Notes: generated by a model from the letters alone, not told the origin. Positions 7,101 through 19,118 are shown, counted from the stretch's first letter. The stretch: 64,000 nucleotides of DNA from Clitoria ternatea (GCA_037962975.1 CM075672.1:123552001-123616000); one strand, 5' to 3'. Made by a program: numbers and translations.

Positions 7101-9974
7101 TGTAACATCCCAGTTTTGAAGCTAAATGCCGAATGAAAAATAAACCATCAAGACTCGATTTCAAATAGAAAACAACCGTTAATTGTATATAACTATCAAG
7201 TGGATTTAAGCCATTAAAATGATTAAAATGATTTGAGGAATTTAGCAGCCCAACTACCCTGAGAATCAGAAAACAATAAACTAATTAAATATAAAGGATG
7301 GTGATGGCCAGGTGATAGGGCGGAGTGCGCGTGGCTGCTGGGCTCACACTCTCCCACCCCACTCTTCTCTTCCTCGTGCGAATATATATATGAACGTAAG
7401 CCTATGGTCACAAACACTCACTGTTCCTTCAGATTCTTTTTCCTCCATCACTTCATTCTCTCTTTTTCCCTCTTCGTCTCCACCTTTTTTTCTCCCTCTC
7501 TTGCTCTTCGCTCCTGGAGATCCTGACGACAGTACTGGAGGAAGGACCACGCTCCATCCCAGAACCAAGCGCAGAATACGACGGAGCCAAGGGAGACTGA
7601 ACGAACCAGGAGAATGGCATCAGACCCAACGACGAGAGCAGAAAAGTTTCTTGAGGTTCTTCTGTAGGTAGGGGGCGCTTGCATGTCGAATGCATGGTCC
7701 ACGAACGGTACCGGAGGAATGTACTGCATGAGTGTGTGTGCATGTGTGTATGACGACTAGATCTTATGCATGATTCTGGATTCTATGTGTGTTTTACAGT
7801 GGGTATACAGTGATCGCATGTAATCTAGATGGTGGTGACATAGTCTGTTAGTAATTGATAATGACGAATGAAATGCATGGTTCTATCCCTCTTATCTCTG
7901 TGAGACTATGAGTGTGTGCTTGTTAGTTGAACTGCCCGATGATATTATTTTGATTGCCGATTGTTGTATGCATTGGTATGACTGATAAAACAAATATAAA
8001 GGCTGTGTTGAATCTGCTCTTACTTAATGGCTGCGAGGGAGGTATCGGTGGTGCGATGATACGTACTGGTAAATGCATTAGCTGAATGTGCAAGAGTGGG
8101 GTGATCCATGGAGGGTCATGAACCCCGAGGGAATGACTTCCAGCTACAGACCTTGGCTAGATCCTGATAGTGCTCGTGGTAGCCGTAGGAGCTAGAGAAG
8201 AGTCTCGAGACGCCCATGGGAGGCCGGTACCACCTGGTAAGAGCTGAAGGACGAGGGGCCAGACGAAGGCAAACCATAACTGAAAGTCATTATCCGAGTC
8301 GGATCCGCAGGCATGCATATAGATATGAGGTTGATTGTGGTAGTGCACATAGCATGTGTGGGGTGTGTGTATGATTCCCGAGTGCATGGATGCATGTGTG
8401 TGTGTGGAGATGAACTATATGTAGCATGTATGTTATAGACGTTATCTTACATTGCATGAACTTAGTTAACCTGAGAAACATTGAATGAAAGTAGGTGCGT
8501 GTACTGACGCTGACACCGAGTCTTTGATTATCATTTTACATGTAAAAGCTCACCCCTGCAGTGGCTATATTTTCAGTGAATATCTCTCGGAATGAAGAAT
8601 GAAGGAGGAGCCGAGTGTAGAGCAGAGCAGTCGAGTACCATGGAATATATGTATATATGTATATACTGTGTATAAGGTCTCGTTAAGCCTTGGCCGGCTC
8701 ATGTTTTGGTCTTGGTCTTTACGTTAGAACTTGAACAGCTTCGGGTAACATAAGTCATGATGAAACTCTTGTAATTATTTGAATGCTTTCATTTATATAT
8801 ATGTTGTGTTCTCTATACTGTAAGTGATGTCCGAACAGTGAATATGAATGCATGAGTATGTCTTATAAGCGTAGGGTAATTATAATCCGAGTGATCAAAC
8901 CGTAGTGTGCCGAGTGAGTTAGCTGCTATTCTCGAACGAATATAGGCCTGAGGATTTCTGAGTAAATGTAAGTATGAAATTCAAGTGAGATTCATTCATA
9001 TGAGTTCCCGAGAGAGAAACACTTAGACGGATTCTTAGGGAAGTTTCCTCCAATGACATCCTGGTGAGTAACTTAGTGGAAAGAATCTCAAGCGTATAGG
9101 CTTAACTGATTCCGACTAAAAACGCGTATAAACTCCGAATGGGAAATATTCCGAGTGAGAGTTTATAGAGTCCGAGTGGAAAGTTCCCTACTTACCGGGC
9201 GAATCTAGTATGTACCTTGGTGGTTAAATATAAGAGACTATGTTATAGAAGGTAGGCGTGGGAGTCGATTCCCGAGTGCTGGAACCCCTCATACCGAGTT
9301 GCCTTAGGAGTAAATCCCGAGTGAGGGAGAGTTCGTCCTTCCCGAGTGATAACCCGAATGATTCCCTTCTGAGAGAGGAGTTCGAATGGTGGTTTAGAGT
9401 GAATTGGACCTTAAGTGTAAGGCATCGGTAACCCGAGTAGAGTATAAGTGTGGCCTTATGGATAAAATTGGACAGCTAAGATATGGAGTTCCGAATGGAC
9501 TTAGGATTGAACTTCCGAGTGAAATTAGTCGGTTACCGAGTGTATGGATGCCCCGATGCCGAGTGATGAATTTGCCGTGTGAGGCTTCTCGCTTCAGCGA
9601 ACGAAGGATCCGCTCCAGCGAATGCGTGGTTGGGAAGGCTTTTGTGTTGGCATCGCTTAAGCAGATCGTGCCTCACCTGAGCGACTAGAGCTGTTTCGCC
9701 CAAGCGTGTGGGTTCGCGCTGAAGCGAGTAGACGTTGGTGTTGGACCTCGCTTGAGCGAATGGCTTGATGGTGGATTCCGCCCAGACGCTAATGTGTTTC
9801 ACTGAACCTAATAGGTCGGTTCCAGCTTATTCCTTCCACTGATTGCTATATGTGTGAATGCTCTTTTATTTCCTTGCCTTCTTCCTTTTTATACCGATCG
9901 GACAGTGATCAATTTTTGTGAAAATTTTTCCTGTTTTCGGGATTATCACGTATTTAGAAATCTAGGGTGTTACA
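7101..9974 (+). repeat. 3' LTR of element A (2.87 kb)
   Basis: It begins TGTAACATCCCAG and ends GGGTGTTACA. It matches, in reverse orientation, the solo LTR at 38720-41752. Landmarks are a TATA-like AATATATATAT (about 7381), a GC-rich block at 8100-8260, CCTTGGCCGG at 8688 and at least 12 CCGAGTG heptamers at 8360-9565. A cluster of CGCTnnAGCG-type palindromes lies at 9590-9790. Several ORFs of 60-120 codons occur but none resembles a known protein. Confidence 0.9.
7380..7392 (+). promoter_or_regulatory. Probable TATA box in LTR of element A
   Basis: AATATATATATG lies about 280 bp into the LTR, followed by a pyrimidine-rich stretch (7430-7510) typical of LTR leaders. The related solo LTR has the same AT run on the minus strand at about 41549-41562, next to matching GTGCG sequence. 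The start site itself is inferred. Confidence 0.5.
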
Positions 9975-11750
9975 GTAATGATATACTAAGACAACATAAA
10001 AGATATGAATACCAAATGATAGTTTGCGTGCGATATCCGAATTATAGTGAAACTTGATTATGTATATGTTATATGCTTTCTCAAAATTGTAGTGTTACTT
10101 GTGATGAATGTATGATGATGTTGAAATGATGGAGAGTATGGGAAAGATATGTAAGTGCAAAGTATACATGTTTTGATGCATATGTACATAATCACATAGT
10201 ATTCATATTCATTCCTTTGGAATGTGTGACTCACTCTCCTATGTTGTCTATTTTTAGACTTGTGATGCAGGGCACTCATAGGAAGGGTAGAAATTTCGAA
10301 GTGCATTTTGGTTGATGGAGGTAAATAGTGGTATAGGAAGTGCCTTGGCCGGCGAAATCTATATTTTTGTATAGCATGTGATGTATATGAATGCTTATTT
10401 TCATATCTAGATTAGTGATAATGATTTTAAGGGTCATGGAGGAAAATTGAGCCTTGATGTGTATGGTCAATTTTCATTTATGACCCAAACGATGTAAAGG
10501 ATAAAATTTTGATGCTTGATGATGTTAATTTTTATAAATGAATGGTGTGCATTGTGACTTGCAACACTTTATGGAGAATTAGGAGATGAATGTTTTCAAA
10601 TGATATGTATTGAATGAATGATAATTGAATTTGAAAGGTATAGATAGTTGGATGATGATGTTGTTGATGTTTACTTCAATGAATGAATGAAGTAATTCTT
10701 GAATTATAGTACTTTATGAGTTGGTAGAATTTGTAGATACATAATGAAGCAAAATAATGTATTAGGAAAGGTTAAAGTGGTAGGAAATGATAGTTCATAT
10801 GCTAAGTTGTGAGAATTCCACGTTTCTGCATAAGTTCTGCAGAACTCGCTCAAGCAAGTGGGAATCTCGCTCGAGCGAGTGGGAATCTCGCTCGAGCGAG
10901 TTGTTCGTGAAGCAGGGGTGTGGCCACTCGCCGAAATTCACTCAGGCAAATGACATTCTCGCCCAAGCAAGATTCGGTAGGAATCAGTGGTTGGTCACTG
11001 GACCATTCTCGCTTAGGCAAAATGGCCCTGGCCCGGTGATCGCTCAAGCGAGGGAGAAGAGAATAGACACTGGTCGATTTTCACTCAGGCGGGACTTGCC
11101 TCGCCCAAGCGAAAATGGGACTGTGAGCTTCTGTGGTTGCTGGAGCAATCTCGCTCAAGCGAGATAAAATCCGCTCAAGCAAGATTGGCTCTAGTGGAAA
11201 ATCTCCTCTCTCGCTCAAGCGTGTCGCTCGCTCGGCTGGGGGTGATCTTCGTATCTCGCTCAAGCGAGATGGGGCTCGCTCAAGCAAGAGGAGCCGCTGA
11301 TTCTTAAAACTTTTCTCGCTCAGCCTTCCTTATGCTCGCTCAAGCGTCACTGTGTGTGCTCGCTCAAGCGAGTGTGGCTCTCGCTCGAGCGAGTAGCCAC
11401 CTGATGTCCCCCTTGTTTTATTTTAAATAAATTTTCATTTCTTATGCATCAAATCCTTATCATGCATCATCTTAAAGGTGTTCTTGAACATAGTATGGGT
11501 CATGGAACCTCATGAAATCTCTTCTCTTAAAATTTAATAATGCAACAATTAAATTAATTAATTCTTCCACTGATTTTAATTGGAAAATTCTTATAAAATC
11601 ATCCTTTAATTTACCCTCTTATATCTTCATATATGGGAATGGTTTATCATAGATCCAAGTGTTGTATTAAAAGCTTCACCACTTATTTTCTTTTCATTGA
11701 ATAGTGATTTTAAATCGCGAAAAATTTCCCCATATTTTCGGGGTGTCTCA
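9975..11750 (+). repeat. 5' LTR of element B, 3' portion
   Basis: It corresponds to 27177-28933 of the 3' LTR and ends CGGGGTGTCTCA. It contains CCTTGGCCGG at 10343 and about 15 copies of CGCTCAAGCG-type palindromes at 10848-11395. The ORFs at 10787-11287 arise from this repeat array and are not genes. Confidence 0.9.
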
Positions 11751-11754
11751 GCCT

Positions 11755-11766
11755 AGTATTAGAGCA
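11755..11766 (+). other. Decayed primer-binding site of element B
   Basis: TAGTATTAGAGC differs by two bases from the initiator-Met type TGGTATCAGAGC and lies four bases after the LTR end. It fits the usual chromovirus primer. The stretch 11767-12115 up to gag is leader with no ORF. Confidence 0.65.
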
Positions 11767-12115
11767 TGGTTTGCTCTTGATATGATCATGATTAATGTTG
11801 TACATGTAATTGTTGCTTATGATTAAAATTGGATGAGCTTTAATTGATTGATTTAAAGATTATTTGATTGGATTGTGGTGGTTTGCCATAGACTTGAAAT
11901 TGATGTACTTGTTGTTGAGTCCAGCCAAGATTCCTTACACTATTCACCTTCTATAATGAATATGTTGTGACCATGTATTGAAAATGATATGATGATGTAA
12001 TATAGTACATGATAGGCCTATGAGTGCAAAAAATTCTTGAACTCATAAGTTAGAGGGTATTTGTTGGTCTAGTTTATTCATGTGTGAGCCATGTTTTAAT
12101 GTATAGGCATAAGAT

Positions 12116-12858
12116 ATGGCTGGTAGACCAAAGCGTGAGGCTGCTGCTATGGCAAATGCCTTGAATCACTTTGCCAATCTCTTGGAAAGACAAGGCGAGT
12201 TGAATGTCGGACAAGGCTCCCAAGGTCTTGATCTATTTCTTAAGAGGAAACCTTATGAATTCCATGGAGGTTATAAGCCAGAAGATGCATATGCTTGGAT
12301 TAATGATCTGGAAAGAATTTATGCCAGCTTTGAGTGTTGAGAAGCGCAAAAGATAGAGTATGCAATCTTTATGATCCGCGATGAAGCCGAAGCTTGGTGG
12401 CGTCTTACTAGGGGATACATGGTATCTGCTGATATTCCCTTAGTTTGGGAAAACTTCAAGGTGGAGTTCTTGAAGAAGTATTTTCCCGACAGCTATAGAA
12501 GCAAGAAAGAGCTTGAGTTTATGGAACTTAAGCAAGGTGGCATGACGATGGAGGAGTATGCCTCCAAGTTTGAGGAACTATATGCATTCTATCTGCCCTA
12601 TCAACCAGAGGGTACTAAAGCTTCCAAATGTGTGAAGTTTGAGAATGGATTGAGGCCCGAGATAAAGCGGTCCATTCGACATCAAGAAATATGAAGTTTT
12701 TCAACACTTGTGAATAAGTGTCGAATTTATGAAGAAGATGATGTGGTTCCTTCGAGTCATGGAAAGCATGAGCCTAAGTTGAAAGGCCAATTTTCTAGTT
12801 TCAAGAAGCAAGGTCATTTCAAGAAGAATAAGTTCTTTCGTGGTGGATCCTCAAATAT
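12116..12858 (+). pseudogene. Element B gag, front part, broken
   Basis: A single frame from ATG 12116 reads the Retrotrans_gag fold: FLKRKPYEFHGGYKPEDAYA, then EAEAWWRLTRGYM, then FLKKYFPDSYRSKKELEFME and a YASKFEELYAFYLPY block. Stops interrupt it at 12338-12340 and 12692-12694. The frame is cut at GGSSN by element C. If C and one copy of its duplication are ignored, the frame passes directly into the Gly/Arg-rich and zinc-knuckle part at 21082, which confirms that C is an insertion. The structural capsid role is known for the family; this copy cannot make full-length protein. Confidence 0.85.
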
Positions 12859-14801
12859 TGAAGTTGCATATGTAAGTATGCAAAGTAGTTTTGATGAATG
12901 ACAAAGTATTCATGATGATGATGGAATAGCAAAGGTTCAGAAACAAGAAGGTTCAAGCACAAAGACAATGGCCAAGAATAAAGAGATGAAGATGCCTCAC
13001 AAAGAGTTAAAGAAACATGAGCTATGGAAAACAAGGTTGATGTCATGAACTCAAATCATGAAGAAACAAGCTCATAAGTTTAAGAAGAATCAAGGAAACA
13101 AGCATGAGGATCAAAGGAATAAGCCATGGGTCAACACATATCAAGAACATATCAAAGACCTTGAAGAAGTACATGTGCTAATCGATTAAACCATTGCCAT
13201 AATCAATTACATAGGTTCTGGAATGAACATAATCGATTATAGATAAAAGACTAATCGATTACAACAATTAGAAATGGGACTAAATGCATCAGGTATGATA
13301 TCTAATCGATTATGGAAGCCACACAATCGATTAGGAAGCCACTAGAATTAAAGTAATCGATTACATGAAGTCCTAATCGATTACCATGCTGCGAGACACA
13401 AATTAAGAGCATCAGGTATCAATCATAATCGATTACAAGGCAATGAATAATCGATTAGAATGATTCTGTTTCTGAGATAATCGATTACAATACAAATGCT
13501 AATCGATTACCTGTTGCATAACACTGAAGATTCCAAATCGTAATCGATTACATATCGAAGGCTAATCGATTACCATAGTGTCAGAACGTGGGAAAATGCT
13601 TTTAAGTGGAACTCCAGCTCATTTCTTCACTCCCACTTTGTGCCCATGCTAAGGTAACCGTTGGAGACAATGTGCAACGACTGGAAACCCTAAAAATGGC
13701 TATAAATGAAGCATGGATTCAAGCAAGAGAGTGGTGACACAAGGAAAGAGACCAAGGCACAACACAAGGCAATCAACATCCTTCTTCTAGAGGTCTTCTT
13801 ATTTCATTTCTCTTGTATATTCTGCAACTCTTGTTTCTAAACTTGCATATTGCTTTAAGAGTTGTTAGATTGTGAGTTTCAATTTGCATATCCTCTCTTG
13901 TTGAGAGTTAGAATTGGTGAGAGCTTTCATTTGTGTATCTACTCTATTGAGAGAGTTAATTGCTTGTAAACCAAACACCAAAACACACCAAGGTTTTTCA
14001 CTCTAGGTTGAGTGGTCACAAAGGTTGGGGTTCAACCTTTGGGTTATTGAGAGATTGTGAGATTGGGTGGGTTGCCCTTTGCTTGTGAGGATTGAGTTCT
14101 TGAGTGTGGGACACTAGGAAGTTGCAATTGCTCAAAGCTTGTATCTCAAATCTTCAATAGTGGAATCCTTCAAGTGGGTTGCTTGAAGGCGAGACGTACA
14201 CCAGGTTGGTGGAACTCGTTAAACTTGGTTTGCATTTCTCTCTACCTTGAACTCTTTATACAACTGTGCATATAAACTGTTTGTTGAAATGCTTGAGCTG
14301 AATGTGTGAATCAAAGTTGTTGTTCAAGTAGAAAACTAACTCTGCATGCCAAGTGTTTGATAATTTGCTTGAATCAATATTTGGTGAAGTTCCTCAAAAC
14401 TGGAAATTGTTATAACTTACCAAATATCTAATACATCGTTTCCTATAAAGTCTTGTGTGATAAATACTTGATTGCTATTACTTCTCACATTCACACAAGG
14501 TGTTTGATAACTTGAATGAGTTGAATGTTTATAGGAAACATCATATCATTTCTTAAATAAATCCGTGCACTCTAACTGTTTGATAAATTGTTCAAACCAA
14601 TAACTTGTTTGCTTATCACACTTTAAGCCTTATATTGTCATTACACATAAAGTGTTTCATAGTGTGATATGTGCATAAAAGTTATTGTATCTTCATTATT
14701 GCATCATTTATATATTACTAACCATTTCCAAAGGGATTCCGCGCGAAAATTTGAAACACTCAATTCACCCCCCCTCTTGAGCGTTGAGGCCTTGTCTAAC
14801 A
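12859..14801 (+). repeat. 5' LTR of element C
   Basis: It begins TGAAGTTGCATATG and ends GCCTTGTCTAACA. The front part (13170-13580) holds 13 exact copies of AATCGATTA, mostly as the palindrome TAATCGATTA. A TATA-like GGCTATAAATGAAGC (13699) is followed by a probable transcript leader. Confidence 0.95.
13699..13713 (+). promoter_or_regulatory. Probable TATA box in element C LTR
   Basis: GGCTATAAATGAAGC has a good TATAAA-type core and lies downstream of the TAATCGATTA array, as expected for a U3 promoter. The identical site recurs in the 3' LTR near 19974. Confidence 0.6.
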
Positions 14802-14803
14802 AG

Positions 14804-14815
14804 TGGTATTAGAGC
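14804..14815 (+). other. Primer-binding site of element C
   Basis: TGGTATTAGAGC starts two bases after the LTR and is one base from the initiator-Met complement TGGTATCAGAGC. Confidence 0.85.
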
Positions 14816-14856
14816 TTGACTCTTGCCACAAGGCTTAACAGCTGCAGGAGATCAAG

Positions 14857-16020
14857 ATGGCCTCTACCTCTTATGATGCATTTCCACAAAATGGCACAAT
14901 AAGTAGACCTCCAATCTTCAATGGCAAAGACTATGCTATTTGGAAAGAAAGGATGAAAATCTTTATCCAATGCTATGACCTCAAGGTATGGAATACTATT
15001 CAATTTGGTCCTTTCATTCCTATGCATATTGTCAATAATATAGAATGTATGAAGCCCATGAACTTATGGACTATGGAAGAAGAAAGAAAGGTACAATTTA
15101 ATCTTAGAGCCAAAATTCTTATCACATTAGCATTAGAACCTAATGATGTTTCTAGAGTTATTACTTATGACAATGCTAAAGAAATATGGGAAACTCTTGA
15201 AACAATCTATGGAAATACTAATGATGATAAAGATGCAAGGATTAGTACCATCTCTATTCAAGATGAAGAATGCGAAATAAGTCTAGAAGAAGAAACCAAC
15301 GAATCGGAAGAAGAAATTGCATGCCTAATGACAAAGCACTCCCAAGATGATGAGGTATACTCTTTAAATGCTTCTAGTGATGATAATGATGATGAAATCG
15401 ATAAAGATGAATTGATAGAAGCTTTTGAAGAATTGCATGAAAAATTTGTTTTGCTATCAAAAAAATATGCATGCTCTAAACAAACCATTTTGACTCTTAA
15501 AAATGAATTGCATGATGTTCTTATAGAAAATGAAAATCTTAGAGTTCAAAATGATGAGTTAATAGATTCAAATGTATCTCCTAGGACTTGCAATGATAAT
15601 AATGATTGTATGCTTATTGATAGATGTATGCTTCTTGAAAATGAGAATAAAGAACTAAAAGAAGCACTTAGCAAGCTCACTCATAGTCAAATACCTCTAA
15701 GTGCACCTATTGAAAATCAAAGGCATACACTTGATAGAAGAAAAATAGGTCATTACAAGAACCCTTTTGCATCCTACAAAGAAAAATCCAAATCCTCTCT
15801 TAGATGCACAAACCATGAAAGAAAAGGGAACTCATTGTCTAATTGTTTTAAAAGAAAGCACATAGAACATAATAGGAACCATTACCATCATACCATGTCT
15901 TATTCATTGGATGCAACATGTTTTTATTGTGGAATGTATGGTCATATATCTTCTAGTTGTTTTATAAAGAAATCTCGTCAAAAGCATACAAGAAAGGTAT
16001 GGATTCCAAAACAATCTTGA
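14857..16020 (+). CDS. Gag protein of element C (UBN2-type, CCHC zinc knuckle)
   Basis: The 387-codon frame is intact and starts at the first ATG (MASTSYDAFPQNGTISRPP) 41 bases after the primer-binding site. Residues 20-130 match the copia-type UBN2 gag fold (IFNGKDYAIWKERMKIFIQ; LRAKILITLALEPND; AKEIWETLE). A Glu/Asp-rich stretch follows at about 135-195, then a Leu-rich coiled-coil-like region to about 280. A CCHC knuckle CFYCGMYGHISSSC (CX2CX4HX4C) lies near the end. It should form the capsid and bind RNA in the cytoplasm. The usual 3' continuation into protease is absent and the frame closes 18 residues after the knuckle. The retained frame beside nearly identical LTRs suggests selection or recent copying. 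Confidence 0.9.
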   Translation: MASTSYDAFPQNGTISRPPIFNGKDYAIWKERMKIFIQCYDLKVWNTIQFGPFIPMHIVNNIECMKPMNLWTMEEERKVQFNLRAKILITLALEPNDVSRVITYDNAKEIWETLETIYGNTNDDKDARISTISIQDEECEISLEEETNESEEEIACLMTKHSQDDEVYSLNASSDDNDDEIDKDELIEAFEELHEKFVLLSKKYACSKQTILTLKNELHDVLIENENLRVQNDELIDSNVSPRTCNDNNDCMLIDRCMLLENENKELKEALSKLTHSQIPLSAPIENQRHTLDRRKIGHYKNPFASYKEKSKSSLRCTNHERKGNSLSNCFKRKHIEHNRNHYHHTMSYSLDATCFYCGMYGHISSSCFIKKSRQKHTRKVWIPKQS

Positions 16021-19000
16021 AATCCCAAACTAACAAGGAAGGACCCAAATCTCAAAGGGTACCTTAAAATTTTGAAATCTTGTAGGCAAACTTTGAAGCA
16101 ACAACTTCTCACTGATGGGTGACCAAATCTCATGGCCTAAGAAGATATCAAGTATCTCAAAATCTATTCCAAAAGACAAAGAAGAAGAATAAAGCAAGCC
16201 AAGATTATGATGACTCATCATACATCTAGAAGGAAATTGAAGCTCTTGTAAATACCATTCAAACAAAGAGATAGTCAAGAAGCTTCAATGTGACTCACAC
16301 AAGATGGATTGCACCAAGACAAAATCCAATGGACAAACACTAAAGATGATACAACAAGAGGTGTAAGTACTTATCATACAATTTATATGAATACTCATTC
16401 ATAATGAATCTTGATATACGAAAATCTTACCTTGATTTGATATGCATGCTTGAGCATGAAAGGTGTTAAGTTTTGAGATGATGAATGAATAATCTTAGGA
16501 CCCCTTCAACTCATGAAAACCTTAGGATCAATAGTGTTTGTACATAATGATTGATGATGATTGATCATGAGTTTGATGAATGATTGTTTGAATAAGATGG
16601 TACATGAAAAACTTGAGATATATTCATCCATGTGAGTTAGAAAGGATTGAAACATGATGCTTAGATTCAAAGTCTTAAATGATGCATGAACTCTTGATGT
16701 ATAAATTCTTGGATGATGTATGAATCCTTGAAAATGTATGAACTCTTAAATGATGCATGAATGATTAAATATGAATTCTTGATGATGTATCATTAATATG
16801 TTGGTTAACTAGTGGTATCTAAACAACAAACATCTTCCTTTAACAATGGTATGAATTGATTTAGTAAGAGGAAGAGATCATGAGGACATAATCTTGATTA
16901 TATGCTTATCACTATGCCTTGATAATAAATACATATATTGTGTGTATAAGTGGTATTTATGCTTTGACAATCTATGCAATTATATTCCTAGAGATAAAGC
17001 ATGTATGTTACAACAAGTGATTGCCTAGACTTTAACTTCATGATTGTAACATCATAGGCATGAACATGATGATATGTTAAGAAACAATGCATGATATGAT
17101 AAGTGATAATGCATACCATGATCATGCTTGGGCAAGTGATATCCATCTTGATTGACCTTATAATTCTTATCTACACCACATGTTTGATGATGCACAATCT
17201 TGATTGTGAAAAGAAATTTGAAAGTATTACATCATTGAGATTGAAAAGAATTTTTGAATAACATGATGAACAATGATGATTGCTAAAAATCTTGTGTTGA
17301 ATGCTTAAATGTTAGTAATTGATATCAAGAGCTTAAATTAGCAAATCCATAAAGTGGTATCAACATCTATATTTATCCTTGTTAAATTGCATGATTAAGG
17401 GGAAGTTACATAACATTTCTCTATAACAAGTGATACTCATTGATGATATATTATCTTTTTATCAAGTGGTATAAAAAATTGAGCAAATCCTTTTTAGAAA
17501 ACTCTCTTTCCAAAACAAATACTGCATCAAAGACCCAAAATTGGTATAAACTCTTGTGGACTCAATGCTACTAACAAAAAGCTTTGCAAAGAGTTTGTTA
17601 AGGTTATATAGGATGACTCAAAATGGAAGATCAAACTACCAAACTGGGCGAGTAAATAATTGTTCAAGGAATACAACATGGATGAAGCAAAATGCCACAC
17701 AAGGATGTGAAAAAGGGCATAAAACTTGCAAAATACCAAGGTATGATTTGTTTACTCTACCACTATAATCTGTGAATTATACAAATCATATTAACAAGTG
17801 GTATGAATAACAAATCTCACGAGCTGAATATATCACTTCATCCCTATACCTAGATATATGTATACATTGTTGAAAAGCCTTCTTGGTTACTACTCTGATA
17901 CCTAGAAATGCATCAAGCAGTATTAATGAAATAATTAACAAGTGATTATTATATGCAATGGTATCTAACCTTTGAGTGGTATTTATTCATATTATGGTGT
18001 TTATTGTTTCAACAAGTGGTATCTATTAAAGAGGAGATCATATGCTTAACAAGTAAACAAATGATATCAGACTTGACTGAATTGACTCACAAGTGGTATT
18101 AGACTTGATCAAATTGGTATCACACTTTCACACACTAATAGGTGGTATATTTCATAAGTGGTATCAATTACAAGTAGTAAGGGGGAGCATACACATGAAT
18201 GATTATCCTTGACTTCACCTCTTTATGATTATGGTTATGACACTTATGCTTATAATTGTATTTCTTTTCTCCTATATGCTTACTTGAAAAATATTCTAGT
18301 GTTTATTTGATAATGCCAAAAAGGAAAAGATCATGTGCAAACTTGAGATGATTATGTGCTTATATGCCTTTCCTAATTGATAAAATTACTTGCTTACTTA
18401 TATGTGACTTATGTGCAAGTAATGATATGTATGTGCCTACTTGGAATGATATGTGAAAGAATCATGTGACATTTTGAAAATGATACTCACTACATGATTA
18501 GAATAAGTTAGCAATCAATCATATGCTTACTTGATGAATAAATTATGTGATTGCTTATTCACTCTAGATGCACTAAAATGGTATTTATCTTTGATCATGC
18601 TTTAAGCTTTGATTTGAAATCCATATGAAATACTTGCTTAATCTCTCTTATTCAAATACATGAGTTTATATGTTGATGGCATAGAATATATTAAGGTGAT
18701 AATCTTTTTGATGATGCCAAAGGGGGAGAGATTAGTGGAAGGATCCATTTATGCTAAAAAGGGGGAGAGATATCATGCTTCCATATGTTTAAAACAGTTG
18801 GCATAAGTTATAAGATTAAGGGGGAGAATAACTCTTAAACAATGAACTTAACTAGCATTCATTACATCATATAGGGGGAGAATACATCTAACCATTGATT
18901 GTCATTATTCTGTGAAACTAACACCCCACGAGATGAACATTGGTTGTCATCATCAAGAAGGGGGAGAATGTGTTTAAATGTTGAAACAGGTTTTGATAAT

Positions 19001-19118
19001 GACAAACGTGAAGACTAAGGCAAAGACTCCTAAAGGAAGAAAGGATATTACCATGAAGCCAATATGATGAATTTGCAACACATGAATACAAGCAACATGT
19101 AACATCAATTGCCATCAT
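16021..19118 (+). other. Non-coding interior of element C
   Basis: This is 3.1 kb of AT-rich sequence without any frame or motif of protease, integrase, reverse transcriptase or RNase H. It is rich in ATGAT/TGATG words. It contains about a dozen AGTGGTAT copies (16806-18165), the same word that forms the start of the primer-binding site. It also has six GGGGGAG tracts between 18180 and 18965 that resemble the final polypurine tract. Confidence 0.8.

Larger units (their letters stand above)
5253..9974 (+). mobile_element. Element A: Tekay-like Ty3/gypsy chromovirus, 3' part
   Basis: The sequence resumes in the RNase H coding region exactly after the Ogre-1 LTR end and runs through integrase, chromodomain, polypurine tract and 3' LTR. 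The right flank starts GTAAT, and the intact LTR of element B reads GATGTAATGATATAC at the matching place. A therefore inserted into B's 5' LTR with a probable 5-bp duplication GTAAT (9975-9979). A's gag, protease, reverse transcriptase and 5' LTR must lie left of the window beyond Ogre-1. Confidence 0.85.

Noticed and set aside
7312..7743. Several 74-119 codon ORFs on both strands
   Set aside because: Pyrimidine-rich LTR leader; overlapping in different frames with biased composition.
10787..11287. Arg/Ser-rich ORFs up to 126 codons (also at 27991-28446)
   Set aside because: They arise from the CGCTCAAGCG palindrome array, which lacks stops in several frames.
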